A DNA stretch of 64,000 bases from Candidatus Thorarchaeota archaeon (GTDB lineage: Archaea > Asgardarchaeota > Thorarchaeia > Thorarchaeales > Thorarchaeaceae). The position numbers were made by a program, and so were the translations under genes. The notes under the pieces are model-generated. The model did no database searches, had not been told where the DNA came from, and saw only the letters and a program-made list of their open reading frames with translations. The DNA lies in contig SHMX01000003.1 in the NCBI GenBank assembly GCA_008080745.1, positions 282,971 through 346,970 of the forward strand, in the 5' to 3' direction. Each line of letters begins with the position of its first letter. The stretch's first letter is position 1. Of the stretch, positions 8,801-17,506 are shown one piece after another.

Positions 8801-10579
8801 AGTTGAGGAAAATGCAATTTCAGTTCCATTGGTCCAAAAAGCCTCCAATTTCCACATGCCAGCTGTGGTATTCAGTGACCCATATGTCACTGAGGAGCTG
8901 TTAGTAATTCCGAGTACCATATCAGTTACATTTTCAGAAAACCAAACTGTTCCATTAGGCATGATGAAAGATATTTTTACTGGAAAACCCGGCTCTGGAA
9001 TTTGAGATTGTGTTCTTATTTCAACCTGCGCTCTTGAAATATTGGTACTCCGAAAAATAGATGAATTTTTCCATGAAAAAGTATTAAGAATTTGTGAATT
9101 TAGCGAGTATGCAAAGTTTGGTGATTGTGCATTGATGACCCACCATCCAAGGCGGTTCAATAAATCAGTGCTAATTTCAACGTTTCCAGGGGATATTATA
9201 CATTCATTAGTAACATCATCTAAAAAGGGATCTAGTATCGTTAGATTTTCCCAGTCAATTGGATGTGGGATAAGAATTGTTAGATTATTGTAACCTTCGA
9301 TAGAGCCAATGTAAGTATAAGTTGATAAATCAGGGCTAGTTCCTGTAGATACAGAGTATATTACTCCTTCTTTAGTTATATCAGTAGTCCAAGTTGAATT
9401 CCTAAAACGATGTGATAACAATCGGGTTTCATAGAGAAAGGCAACAGAAATGTTCGCAGATACTGAAACCGAAACAGGTGAGATGTCCCAATAAGATGAA
9501 TTAGCTATATATGCACTGCCAACACCTACCGTTCCAATTATAGATGTAGTTGTTTGATCAGCAGTAAATTGAAGATTTACTTCTGATGGACTTGGTGGTA
9601 TCAAACTTACTAATTCTACATTATCGAGATTTATGGAGATGAATTGTGTATTGAATGCACCATCTTGTATACCATCGCCATTATAATCATCTTCAGGGAA
9701 TAGTTCCATATCTTGAGTTATTTTTAGTCCAATTGCAAAACTAGCGGTTAAACCAACTGAGATGTTAACATTGAAATCGTTTACATCAAACCAAGTATCT
9801 TGAGATTCCAGTGTGAGAAGACTCTTTGACCATATCTCTGTATTATCTAGATAAACAGAGATTGAGCAATTTCCTGTCAGAGGATCTCCACCGGGTTTAA
9901 TCAAGGGACCTCGTAGATACAGATAGCTGAAGCTTAGGAGGAAGTTGGAGGTTGACGGAATATTTGTGAATGTTTGGTTCCAGAAAACCTGGGTACCTTG
10001 ATAATGAGAATAGGAAGGATTATTGGGATGAGAGTTGAACGTGCCAATATTTTCAGCACTCACATAATTTGGAGAATCATCAGAATAACTTGCAATAGGC
10101 GTTTGTTCTTCGGTAGTTAGGACTGCACTTGTAGCGTTCCAACCATATGGTCGGTAAGTTACTGTCCCATTTGGATTTTCATTAGAACCAGGAATACCTT
10201 CATTAAAAGTACCATTTATGACATAAATTCTTTCAAGATTCCATATGTCAATCTCAGCAGTGCTGCCTAACCATCCATGCGTTATATCAAGAGGTAAATC
10301 ATACGAGGTGCCGACAGAGGTATCGGTTCTAGCTTCAATTACGCCACTACTCTTGTAACCTCGAGTTTCAATCTCCAGCGGATTAATTACACCTTCAACC
10401 GATTTTGAACTTTCTATTTTTTCATTATATGGATTATAATCAGCGTCATTGGTACCTGGGTTAATGCTATTTCCAGAATGAGTGGGTAATACATTTGAGG
10501 GTGTAGAAGATAATCCTAATAATAGCACTAGCAGAAGTATGGACAATTTTCTCCCATGCTTGTTTTTTCTCATCCTCAT
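5900..10579 (-). CDS. Giant surface receptor-like protein: Ig-like ectodomain, one TM, longin-like cytoplasmic tail
   Basis: About 1559 residues. Seen in order: a positively charged N-terminus with a hydrophobic stretch (LSILLLVLLLGLSS) acting as a signal peptide or anchor; a region to about residue 330 that looks like a jelly-roll beta domain with an acidic DDYNGDGIQDG calcium-type loop; about eight beta-sandwich repeats of 85-100 residues, rich in Ser/Thr and N-glycosylation sequons, in the style of archaeal Ig-like surface proteins; one membrane helix near residues 1295-1318 (AAIGIVAAVVLSVVGY), then RYKKQK; and a cytoplasmic tail of about 240 residues. The tail starts LIGLVVLHKVSGLPIYSRAI, then helix, two strands and helix, a longin/roadblock-like pattern. 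I chose ATG 10579 (GGGGATT upstream); an in-frame start at 10639 only adds residues before the signal. The ectodomain presumably binds something outside and the tail couples to cytosolic partners. The longin call rests on pattern, not on a search. Confidence 0.85.
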   Translation of the reverse strand: MRMRKNKHGRKLSILLLVLLLGLSSTPSNVLPTHSGNSINPGTNDADYNPYNEKIESSKSVEGVINPLEIETRGYKSSGVIEARTDTSVGTSYDLPLDITHGWLGSTAEIDIWNLERIYVINGTFNEGIPGSNENPNGTVTYRPYGWNATSAVLTTEEQTPIASYSDDSPNYVSAENIGTFNSHPNNPSYSHYQGTQVFWNQTFTNIPSTSNFLLSFSYLYLRGPLIKPGGDPLTGNCSISVYLDNTEIWSKSLLTLESQDTWFDVNDFNVNISVGLTASFAIGLKITQDMELFPEDDYNGDGIQDGAFNTQFISINLDNVELVSLIPPSPSEVNLQFTADQTTTSIIGTVGVGSAYIANSSYWDISPVSVSVSANISVAFLYETRLLSHRFRNSTWTTDITKEGVIYSVSTGTSPDLSTYTYIGSIEGYNNLTILIPHPIDWENLTILDPFLDDVTNECIISPGNVEISTDLLNRLGWWVINAQSPNFAYSLNSQILNTFSWKNSSIFRSTNISRAQVEIRTQSQIPEPGFPVKISFIMPNGTVWFSENVTDMVLGITNSSSVTYGSLNTTAGMWKLEAFWTNGTEIAFSSTTFEIHHQSILIEVNSYIETEAGETITNFVRFIDAENGEYIMTSALIVANWSNTEIIFSPNDVRNSWEADFDTSLISPGNNTVIVNASVDYFDNATCSFIIRAVYANNQLQLDSDTAQIGLFSNHTAVLHFEDSFGNDIDGATIDISYTGDSGGLELSPITHLGNGNYSVNITGQLSGSYSISFKATKSYYEFAEDTLFLFVNTIETDMTILNGSAAAISYGQTYEVFVEYVNFTGHGLDDATVQIITVTPSTGLVYGSSIPHGDGVYSFSLSATSSATYSIVIQANKTNHNTQIVSFTLSFTNESAILSVDISTSIQVINQEMEVSFTLVNSTGGSIEGATISCINLPDNVPIYEFSESGDGNYSIIMAINTTGSYQLVFVSTVPNHLDASTSLTITIVDVPTKIVNPLGVSTISTVYGEEYNLSLYYERTDLSENITSGTITISGLDLEGLSWNIIKNGEGYIISFDSDEPGIWSVIITASKDNYQSANIDIIIEIRPIASELQIFSPNTPLTVTRNHTFQFSFLEESSLDGIENADISASGTGFEWVDWISIGNGVYNITVSPLEIGTYRVQFVFSRIGFESQQGTFNYQVEEIPLGISIEPIVWQQGRPLNIQIELIESDTGAPATGAYVEYRLSAEGISPVTGILDESESGVYSTTITPPWPGESGYVLSITVDKELSQLSSAFSTTITTVPDVAAEIMRTITLYGSAAIGIVAAVVLSVVGYRYKKQKEHEKFVRAMNIKNRFDDANNLIGLVVLHKVSGLPIYSRAIKGGFEEGMIGAFITAITHFQSEFEENERDTLFQVIPISDILRIVPTQELMCAFITINPASKEQEKKMIEYARRVGDLLDDSVSVETSQVHDDETIDTLDQIFDNVMDGFLLADYRFRSEIEYSEKFNCILEGVNKLDSESFKLVELARSMASCGIRVADTYLLIMEAYELGLLQQVGQSELNSLDLTSDMEIE

Positions 10580-10696
10580 AATCCCCAAGAAGATTTCAAT
10601 TGGAAATTCACTGGTGGTGTAAAAGCGTGATATTATCAATTGAATTATCCATTAGATAAATTAACCGCTAACGTATTCCTTCGAAAAATAGTAGGT

Positions 10697-11512
10697 CTAA
10701 TCACCATTAGTAACAATTCTACCTCTTGCAATCACGTCATGTTTATGGATACTCTCTAGAGAAGTCGCCTCGGCATACATCTCTAAGACTCTATCTGAAA
10801 ATTTGTCATAAGCATGTTGGAGTATATTTCTACACACATCTTCTACAAAGAGAGGGTTATCATGCATCCTTCTTGTTACATGTACCTCGTCCTCTAATTT
10901 TAGAAGAGAATAAGTCTTGCTTGAGAAAGAAGATTCGATGACTTCAATCATATCTCCATAAGTTGGAATATTTTCAGTGGTGCCTACGACCTTGAGTGCA
11001 CCGATCGCCCGTTGCATATGGGTGAGACCTTCATTATTCGCCATACAGTGAGGACACACAGTGTTTCCAATGACCTTGATTTCAATGGTATGACAATAGG
11101 TAGCGTTGCCATTTTCTTTTGCAGTAGTTGCTACAACATCGCAGATTTCCCATGTTCGTTTATTGCTTGCGGGTGTTCTACTTGCATAGCCAAATTCAAA
11201 TTCGAACGTGATCTCACCATGATTCAGAGGATGTTTCTTGGCTAAGCCTTCTAAAATATGAATTTGTAATTCTTCAACTGATTTATGAACACTAAATTCA
11301 TCACTGATAACTTCAGTCATGGACTCGACAAGACGAGACATGTGAATACCTTTGTATTCAGCAGGTAAATCAATGGTGAGCTCCACTGTGGGAATGATAT
11401 GATGACGAATACCACTTCGTTCGGTAATAATGAAAGTCTTGAGATTTTTTACACCGACCTTGCTAAGTTGTATTCTGTGTTTGGGGTGCTCGTCCTGGGT
11501 ATCGATGACCAT
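10697..11512 (-). CDS. mptA: GTP cyclohydrolase MptA/FolE2-type
   Basis: This enzyme opens the guanine ring of GTP as the first step toward the pterin of tetrahydromethanopterin or folate, or toward 7-deazaguanines. The 271 residues match the MptA/FolE2 family. Seen: VGVKNLKTF near the start, the YKGIHMSRLVE segment with the metal-ligand region, and GNTVCPHC containing the conserved Cys used for metal binding in this family. GGTGAG lies eight bases before ATG 11512. It sits 17 bases downstream of the PTPS gene, so the two are probably one transcript. That pairing supports a shared pterin or deazapurine pathway. The exact product (cyclic phosphate, as in archaeal MptA, or dihydroneopterin triphosphate) cannot be decided here. 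Confidence 0.92.
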   Translation of the reverse strand: MVIDTQDEHPKHRIQLSKVGVKNLKTFIITERSGIRHHIIPTVELTIDLPAEYKGIHMSRLVESMTEVISDEFSVHKSVEELQIHILEGLAKKHPLNHGEITFEFEFGYASRTPASNKRTWEICDVVATTAKENGNATYCHTIEIKVIGNTVCPHCMANNEGLTHMQRAIGALKVVGTTENIPTYGDMIEVIESSFSSKTYSLLKLEDEVHVTRRMHDNPLFVEDVCRNILQHAYDKFSDRVLEMYAEATSLESIHKHDVIARGRIVTNGD

Positions 11513-11529
11513 TCTTTTTTCTCACCTAT

Positions 11530-11991
11530 CTAATCGAACTTATGTTCATAACATGCTATGGAACCCGAAGTTTCCTCTACACAGACACGAAATCGGATAG
11601 CGTCTGGTAAATCAAGGTTCCTACTAATGTATTCGGCTAATAATTCAGCAGTTGTTGCACGTATTGGAAGAATCACACAATCAACCAAGGGGAAAAGATA
11701 CTTTTTTTCACCTACAGTCACATGTACCGATTCACCAATTGATTCAACCTCAATTTCAGCCGAATGTTCAGGAAGCAGTACCTTATGGTCTAGAGAATTA
11801 CATATAGTACGCCCGGCCCTTTTTAATTTGGTAAAGTCAATGACCATTCCTAATTCGTCTAAAGGACCTTCCACGAAAATCTCGACTTTGTAATTATGCC
11901 CATGAAGACACTCACAGTAATCAGAGCCGATTACAAAATGAGCCGAGCTGAAATGCATCTTCTGATCCTTTACTCGAACGAAATGCAACAA
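11530..11991 (-). CDS. queD: 6-pyruvoyl-tetrahydropterin synthase / QueD family
   Basis: A T-fold enzyme acting on dihydroneopterin triphosphate. In archaea it usually makes 6-carboxytetrahydropterin for archaeosine or queuosine. Seen: FSSAHFV with the first zinc-ligand His, CECLHGHNYKVE with the HGH zinc pair and a catalytic Cys four residues before it, an LDHKVL segment, and PTTAELLAEYI followed by VEETSGS with the substrate-binding Glu. The frame opens at TTG 11997, but AGGAG sits only zero bases from that codon and six bases from TTG 11991, so I chose 11991 (153 residues). The gene is directly upstream of mptA in the same orientation. The Cys in CECLHGH favours a QueD/PTPS type over the Glu-containing PTPS-III variant. 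Confidence 0.88.
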   Translation of the reverse strand: MLHFVRVKDQKMHFSSAHFVIGSDYCECLHGHNYKVEIFVEGPLDELGMVIDFTKLKRAGRTICNSLDHKVLLPEHSAEIEVESIGESVHVTVGEKKYLFPLVDCVILPIRATTAELLAEYISRNLDLPDAIRFRVCVEETSGSIACYEHKFD

Positions 11992-12092
11992 ATTCAACTC
12001 CTAGATTTGTGCTGTCACAGAGTTTCAAGCATGTAAAACTGTCGGAAGGACCAATACTCACTAGGACCTTTAGATATAGGAAACATAGAAGG

Positions 12093-13844
12093 TTATAGTT
12101 CTCTCTGGTTCTCTAACGTTTCTAACAAGTCAGCTACGGTTGTTGCCTGCTTGGCAGACTTGTCACTTCGCCAACGACCTGTAAATCGAGGGAAACGGAT
12201 TGCAAGACCTCCATCGGAGAGTCTATCCCGTCCAGCGGGATGGGTTGGACTAATGGTTATATCATCACCAAGTACTTCTATTACTTCAACAGGCTCGAAC
12301 CATACATCAGCTTCAATATTGGACTCGACTTTGCTATCTTTGTGAGGGATGATATGCTTTTCCAGACGTTTTTTGAATTCCTCCAACATCTCATCTGTAA
12401 ACCCAGTTCCAATCTTACACACGGTTGGGAAGATATCGTTTACAGAATCATAAGCAGATGCGAGTATGGCCCCGTAGACCCCTGTTCTTTTCCCACGACC
12501 ATGAATAGCTCCAACAATTACCAGGTCTATCGAGTCCGCCAGTCCTTCTTGATAGGACACTTTGAGTTTAATCCATAACCAGCTTCTTGCACCCGCTTGA
12601 TATGTTGAATCTTCGTGTATAGCCTTCGCAATGACTCCTTCATGGCCCGTTTCTATAGCTTGAGCGAATTGAGCGTCTAGGGTTTCGGGGTTATCAATTA
12701 GAGACCCAGTAGTTATGAATACATGACTGTTCTTTTCAATGAGTTGTTCCAGAATCTTCCGACGCTCAAGAAGAGAGAGCTTGGTGGTGACCTCGCCCTC
12801 CAGATGAAGTATATCAAACAGATACACGACCACTGGAATTTCTTCACTGGTTTCTTCAATATTGGTCTTTCTTCGTCGTCGCATAAGTTCTTGAAAGGGA
12901 CGATGTGAACCAGTTGTTGGATCATAAGCAACACACTCACCTTCAATTATACAGCTTTGTGCTTTCACCTGTTCTCGGATATACCCCACTACATCGGGGT
13001 ACTGTGAAGTTATTACCTCTTGACGTCTTGAGAAAATCACAACTGAATCGCCATCTTTGTGGATTTGCATTCGCTCTCCGTCGTATTTGAATTCAACAAA
13101 GGCCTGCCCTTCGGTTTTTTCTAATATTTCTGTAGAAGAGGTCAATTTCTTTGCAGCCATCATTCTAATAGGACGTCCTACTCTACCCTTAATGGACCTT
13201 AGTCCCTCAATACCCTTCTCTGCAAGAATATAACCAACATCAGGGAGGTCACTATGATAATTATAGGCTCTTTCAATTTCAGATCTCTCTGACCGGTCCC
13301 CAATAAAAGCAACTGACAGAGCGTCTATAATACTCATATCACCCAAGCCAAGTCGAAGGTCGCCAGTGATGGTTCTTAGTATGTATTTTGCCTCCGATGG
13401 ATTTGCATCGGTAAGTAGTCCAGTTAGCATAGAACCTTTTTTCTTTATACTTCCTGACCCGAACACTTGAGAGATTTCATCTAATCGGTCATAGACAGAG
13501 CGAACAGTTAGTTCCTCTGAAAACAAAGTCATCTGAGAGCTTGCTCCAAGAAGAGTTTCCGCGGTCAATCCAATGTCACCCGTTCTCTGAAGAATATTCA
13601 TTACTCTTGTATCAGAAACAGAGGCAGCCTGGGCAACAACTTGTGCTGCTGTAGTTTCAGCAATGCCAATCTCCGGTTTTTGCTTCCAGTCAGGATGGAG
13701 CTTCCCCATGGTCAGTGCAATAATGGATGGTATTTCGGATATAGTAGCATTTCTAAGAACTGATGCAAATCGGTCTATCTTTTCGAGGGTACCCGATATC
13801 TTTTCTATGTCTTCATATGCTTCTACCAATTGTCCATATTCCAT
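12093..13844 (-). CDS. lig: ATP-dependent DNA ligase
   Basis: Seals nicks in DNA during replication and repair. The 583 residues have the archaeal/eukaryal layout: an N-terminal helical DNA-binding domain (about 1-225), the adenylation domain with motif I KYDGERMQIHK (Lys near residue 253 receives AMP), motifs reading IIEGECVAYD, VVVYLFDILHLEG and EGVIAKAI, then SWLWIKLK (motif V), and an OB-fold domain ending in GLAIRFPRFTGRWR (motif VI). Length matches the family. ATG 13844 has AAGAGGT eleven bases upstream. It runs away from the eS17 gene, so that intergenic region carries both promoters. Confidence 0.97.
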   Translation of the reverse strand: MEYGQLVEAYEDIEKISGTLEKIDRFASVLRNATISEIPSIIALTMGKLHPDWKQKPEIGIAETTAAQVVAQAASVSDTRVMNILQRTGDIGLTAETLLGASSQMTLFSEELTVRSVYDRLDEISQVFGSGSIKKKGSMLTGLLTDANPSEAKYILRTITGDLRLGLGDMSIIDALSVAFIGDRSERSEIERAYNYHSDLPDVGYILAEKGIEGLRSIKGRVGRPIRMMAAKKLTSSTEILEKTEGQAFVEFKYDGERMQIHKDGDSVVIFSRRQEVITSQYPDVVGYIREQVKAQSCIIEGECVAYDPTTGSHRPFQELMRRRRKTNIEETSEEIPVVVYLFDILHLEGEVTTKLSLLERRKILEQLIEKNSHVFITTGSLIDNPETLDAQFAQAIETGHEGVIAKAIHEDSTYQAGARSWLWIKLKVSYQEGLADSIDLVIVGAIHGRGKRTGVYGAILASAYDSVNDIFPTVCKIGTGFTDEMLEEFKKRLEKHIIPHKDSKVESNIEADVWFEPVEVIEVLGDDITISPTHPAGRDRLSDGGLAIRFPRFTGRWRSDKSAKQATTVADLLETLENQREL

Positions 13845-13939
13845 CCCGATGACCTCTTGTTAACAGAGAGGCACCAATGGCTTTATAAACGCAATCAGGG
13901 GCTTTCGCAAAGCGGACAGTAAATTGTACGGTGATACAT

Positions 13940-14185
13940 TTGGGTAGCATACGACCAGGTTACATCAAAATAGCGGCAAGAACGCTTTTCCAGTGGTACC
14001 CCAACGAGTTTACAGCTGATTTCGAGTCAAACAAAAGACTTGTTGAGCAGTACACCGACGTGAAGTCCAAGATAGTACGAAATCGTATTGCAGGCTATCT
14101 TGTTCGACTCGTCAAGCGAAGAATTGCTGATGAAGAAGCTGAAGCTGCATTAACAGCTGAAGAACCAATTGACATGGAGATGTAG
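13940..14185 (+). CDS. rps17e: 30S ribosomal protein eS17
   Basis: Small-subunit ribosomal protein found only in archaea and eukaryotes. The 81 residues read GSIRPGYIKIAAR, an FTADFESNKRLVEQYTDV middle and the conserved VRNRIAGYLVRLVKRR, then an acidic tail. A GTG at 13931 would add three residues. TTG 13940 gives the family's usual Met-Gly-x-(I/V)-RPGYIK start and has GGTGAT four bases upstream, so I take TTG. A hairpin followed by T-rich sequence lies right at the stop. Confidence 0.95.
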   Translation: MGSIRPGYIKIAARTLFQWYPNEFTADFESNKRLVEQYTDVKSKIVRNRIAGYLVRLVKRRIADEEAEAALTAEEPIDMEM

Positions 14186-14216
14186 GATAGGTCTTTCATA
14201 GACAACCTACTTTTCT
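14182..14216 (+). terminator. Terminator hairpin after eS17
   Basis: GTAGG 14182-14186 pairs with CCTAC 14206-14210, and an inner stem GTCT 14191-14194 pairs with AGAC 14200-14203. TTTTCTATTCTTATTC follows. The hairpin overlaps the stop codon of the eS17 gene. Confidence 0.6.
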
Positions 14217-14331
14217 ATTCTTATTCTTAGTAGATGGTACTTCATAATTCCCTAATCCATTCAACAATGTGAAAGTCCAAATATTAGCAAGTTCATCGGT
14301 TTCATACTTATGAGTGTTTGAGGACCATAGA

Positions 14332-15393
14332 ATGACTTGGCAAAATATCATAATGCAGGGAGATTGTCTGGATGCTATTAAGAAACTCAAACCTGAATTT
14401 AGAAATAAGATTAAGATAATTTACATAGACCCACCTTTTTTTTCCGGTACCGATTATTGTCTGAAGAAAAAGACATCCGATAGTTCACACGTTTCAGCTG
14501 AAGTAAAGGATATTCAAACTTATAGCGATAAGTGGGATGGAGGCCTTGAAGAGTACCTCGAGTTTATGCGCTCTCGTCTTGAAGCAATGATCAGCTTGTT
14601 ATCAAAAGAGGGGAGCCTTTGGGTGCATCTTGATTTTCATGTAGCACATTACATCAAAGTCATTCTTGATGAGATACTGGGATATGAGAACTTTGTAAAT
14701 CAGATAATCTGGAGAAGAACCAATAGTCCAAAAGCCCAGAGTAAAGGTTTTGGAACACAACATGATATCATCCTGCTCTATGCCAAAGATATCTCTGCTT
14801 TCAGTACCAAAACAGTATATCGTAAATATGATGAAAAATCTCTGAGACCATACAGTTATGAAGATGAGCGGGGACGTTTCAGATTAATCGAGATTGAAGC
14901 TCAGGGTATTCAACGTACAGAGGGAAGAAGAACTTTTGAATGGAGAGGAAGAACGGCACCTTATTTGTATCGAAGAGAAACCTTGGACAAGTGGTGGGAA
15001 GAGGGAATAATATACGAGAGTAGAAATAAACGGTATTCAAAAAAGCAGTATCTTGAAGATATGCCTGGAATACCTGTTTCAGACCTATGGTTGGATATTC
15101 CTCCAATTCAAGGCTCATCAAAAGAATATACTGGATTCATTACTCAGAAACCAGAGAAGCTCCTAGAACGTATTATCGATTGCGCTTCTGGAGGGCAGGA
15201 TATTGTGGCAGATTTCTTCGCTGGCTCTGGAACCACCTCGGTCGTAGCTCAAAGAATGGGTAGGAGATGGATAACCTGTGATTGGTCAGAGGTCTCAATT
15301 GAACTCATTCAAAGTAGATTAAAGGGGTTGGAGGAATCAGTCAAAGACCCTATAAAGAGCCGGTTTGTTAGGGTAAGTAGCACAAAGGAATAG
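14332..15393 (+). CDS. Beta-class DNA methyltransferase (N6-adenine/N4-cytosine), orphan
   Basis: A site-specific DNA methyltransferase of 353 residues. Motif order is the beta class: catalytic motif IV IYIDPPFFSGTDY near residue 40, a target-recognition stretch (WRRTNSPKAQSKGFGTQHD and following), and the AdoMet-binding motif I DFFAGSGTTSVVAQ near residue 295. DPPF is usual for N6-adenine enzymes but does not settle the base. The start is ATG 14332, with GAGG eight bases upstream; a GTG at 14314 is an in-frame alternative. No restriction endonuclease or restriction helicase is adjacent, so it is probably a solitary methylase. The TRD resembles that of type III Mod-like proteins. Confidence 0.88.
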   Translation: MTWQNIIMQGDCLDAIKKLKPEFRNKIKIIYIDPPFFSGTDYCLKKKTSDSSHVSAEVKDIQTYSDKWDGGLEEYLEFMRSRLEAMISLLSKEGSLWVHLDFHVAHYIKVILDEILGYENFVNQIIWRRTNSPKAQSKGFGTQHDIILLYAKDISAFSTKTVYRKYDEKSLRPYSYEDERGRFRLIEIEAQGIQRTEGRRTFEWRGRTAPYLYRRETLDKWWEEGIIYESRNKRYSKKQYLEDMPGIPVSDLWLDIPPIQGSSKEYTGFITQKPEKLLERIIDCASGGQDIVADFFAGSGTTSVVAQRMGRRWITCDWSEVSIELIQSRLKGLEESVKDPIKSRFVRVSSTKE

Positions 15394-15434
15394 CAACGCT
15401 ATGAGCGGCATTCAAAATATTTGGTGAAAATTCC

Positions 15435-16676
15435 ATGTCAGAACCAATAGTCACAGAAGGTGATTTCTCAAGAGGAGAAAGAGTAGCCATAATATCCACC
15501 ATTGCGATGGTATTTCTTACTGCTTTGAAGGGTACTGTTGGAATTGTCTATGGTAGTGTAGCACTATTAGCAGATGGTATCAATTCATTTGCAGATATTC
15601 TTGCGTCAGCATTAATCTGGTCAGGATTGAAACTCGCTGGTAAAGAACCAGATGAGAGATTTCCTTACGGATATTATAGAGGGGAAACTCTGGCATCCCT
15701 AGCTGTTGGCACCATGGTCCTCATTACGGGCGTTCAGATAGTTCTTGAGGGAATTGGAGGTATATTCAATCCACAACAAATTACTGAAGGATTTTTACCA
15801 TTAGTAGCTGCATCTATCTCATCTTCAATCTATTTCATCTTGTCACGATATAAGAAGAAGGTAGGAGAGGCGATTGGTAGCCATGGATTGATAGCGGATA
15901 GTAAACACTCCATGCTTGACGTATATTCGGGTTTGATTGTATTCATAGGAATACTATTTTCGATTTGGGGATTTCCGATAGCTGAAATAATCGTAGCGTT
16001 GATAATTGGCATCTACATCATCAAGGAAGGAATTGAATTAGCAAAGGAAGCGGTTTTTACTCTCATGGATGCAAACGTAGATCCTGAATTGGCTAAGAAA
16101 ATCCAGAAGATGGTTGAAGAAGATTCGGAAGTATTGGATGCACATCGAGTAATTGTTCGTCGATCGGGCCCAGTACGCTTTGTGGAGATGCATATGAGAG
16201 TAGATAGAGACCTTCACGTAGAGTCCGCATCAGAAATAATGTCGCGAATTGAAAAGAAGGTCGAGGAAAAGTTCCCCACAATCGAATCAATTACGGTCAA
16301 AATTGAACCCGGAGAGAGTATCCCAGAATATGTTGCAATCCCACTAGATGGTGAAGGTCCTGATGCGTTATATAAACCAAGACATTTTGCTAAAGCTCCG
16401 TATTTTGGACTATGCCGCATTGATGAGGATAGGTGCAAGGTTGACTACATTACAAATCCGGGAGCTTCGGCTACAAGAGGAAAAGGGCAATTGGCTGTGG
16501 ACACTCTCGTGGAACATAATGTGAGAGCTGTAATAGTAGGGAAAATTGGTGACGGACCATTACGAATGATGAAAGGTTCAGGAATTATGATATACCAATC
16601 GAATGATGAACCTATGGAACAGATGGAGATAATCCGTAAGCTACAGAAGGGAGAACTCGATAGAATAGGAGCATAA
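15435..16676 (+). CDS. CDF cation-efflux transporter fused to NifX/NifB-like domain
   Basis: A membrane transporter that would export divalent metals (Zn, Mn, Fe or Co) by proton exchange. Residues 1-200 hold about six membrane helices, with the CDF pattern LLADGINSFADILAS (Asp site) and DSKHSMLDVYSG in the partner helix. Residues 205-285 form the cytoplasmic alpha/beta dimerisation domain. The last 90 residues (FAKAPYFGLCRID to VIVGKIGDGPLRMM) match the dinitrogenase iron-molybdenum cofactor/NifX-like fold. The fusion suggests metal sensing or cluster delivery by the tail. GGTGA lies eight bases before ATG 15435. The transporter call is firm and the role of the tail is inference. Confidence 0.9.
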   Translation: MSEPIVTEGDFSRGERVAIISTIAMVFLTALKGTVGIVYGSVALLADGINSFADILASALIWSGLKLAGKEPDERFPYGYYRGETLASLAVGTMVLITGVQIVLEGIGGIFNPQQITEGFLPLVAASISSSIYFILSRYKKKVGEAIGSHGLIADSKHSMLDVYSGLIVFIGILFSIWGFPIAEIIVALIIGIYIIKEGIELAKEAVFTLMDANVDPELAKKIQKMVEEDSEVLDAHRVIVRRSGPVRFVEMHMRVDRDLHVESASEIMSRIEKKVEEKFPTIESITVKIEPGESIPEYVAIPLDGEGPDALYKPRHFAKAPYFGLCRIDEDRCKVDYITNPGASATRGKGQLAVDTLVEHNVRAVIVGKIGDGPLRMMKGSGIMIYQSNDEPMEQMEIIRKLQKGELDRIGA

Positions 16677-16691
16677 TTCGCTGAAATTCAA

Positions 16692-16706
16692 TGTCATTAT
16701 TTGACA
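16692..16706. terminator. Weak hairpin between convergent cdf and sdhB genes
   Basis: TGTCA at 16692-16696 pairs with TGACA at 16702-16706 around an AT-rich loop. It lies between two gene ends that face each other. The stem is only five base pairs, so the call is weak. Confidence 0.3.
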
Positions 16707-16759
16707 ATTATGCAGCTTCGACAATAAACTGAAAGTGAGTCATCAAATAATTAGTATAT

Positions 16760-17506
16760 TCACTCTGCTTCCTTTATTTTTCGAATTGCTCCACCTGGCG
16801 CAACACCCTTTGGACAGACCCTAACACAATTCATAATCAATTCACAGAGGGGCGCTCCGGACTCACCTTTCGCATCCTTTAGAAATCGATCAGGGTTAGG
16901 TGTACGTGAGTCGTCAAAAAAGCGCCAAGATTTTGCTAGAGCTGCCGGACCCAGATAATCCTCATTCTCGGCATTGATTGGGCACGAACCGTAACATAGG
17001 GCACACATAATACAATTCACTAATCGATCAATTCGTTTTCTTTCCTCTGGGGATTGATTTCTATACTCAGTTCCTTTTTCTATATCAATCCATAATTTCA
17101 GCTTCTCAAGTGTTTCATAGAAACGGCACATATCGACGACTAAATCCTTTAGAAGGGGGAGATTGGGCAGGGGTTCTACTAGTACTTCATCGGAAGGGGA
17201 CCAGCCATTGGGTGCTTCGACCAATGCCGGAAAAGGCTCAAGATTCATTTCATTCTTCTTGTCATCCCTTTTGAGTGTGCTAAGTTGTGTCTTACAAGCT
17301 AATCGAGGTATCTTGTCAATTAGCATAGCGCAACTTCCACATACTGCACCTCTGCATGAATATCGAAAGGAGAGAGAAGGATCCATTTTATCTTGAATCT
17401 GAAATAATGCATCAAGAACTGTCATCCCCTCCTTGACCTCAACTTTGTATTGATCATAATGAGAGATAGTTTCTCCATCTTTGCTTCGGGCGATTCTAAA
17501 TAACAT
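16760..17506 (-). CDS. sdhB: Succinate dehydrogenase/fumarate reductase iron-sulfur subunit
   Basis: Carries electrons from the flavoprotein to quinone or another acceptor. The 248 residues contain all three cluster motifs: a [2Fe-2S] site CRGAVCGSC with a later Cys (LACKTQ), a [4Fe-4S] site CIMCALCYGSCP, and a [3Fe-4S]/[4Fe-4S] site LCELIMNCVRVCPKGV. Its ATG overlaps the sdhA stop in a TGATG junction, so translation is coupled. No membrane-anchor gene (SdhC/D, or the CCG-domain SdhE/C type) follows; the next gene is the convergent CDF transporter. The complex may borrow an anchor encoded elsewhere. Confidence 0.95.
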   Translation of the reverse strand: MLFRIARSKDGETISHYDQYKVEVKEGMTVLDALFQIQDKMDPSLSFRYSCRGAVCGSCAMLIDKIPRLACKTQLSTLKRDDKKNEMNLEPFPALVEAPNGWSPSDEVLVEPLPNLPLLKDLVVDMCRFYETLEKLKLWIDIEKGTEYRNQSPEERKRIDRLVNCIMCALCYGSCPINAENEDYLGPAALAKSWRFFDDSRTPNPDRFLKDAKGESGAPLCELIMNCVRVCPKGVAPGGAIRKIKEAE

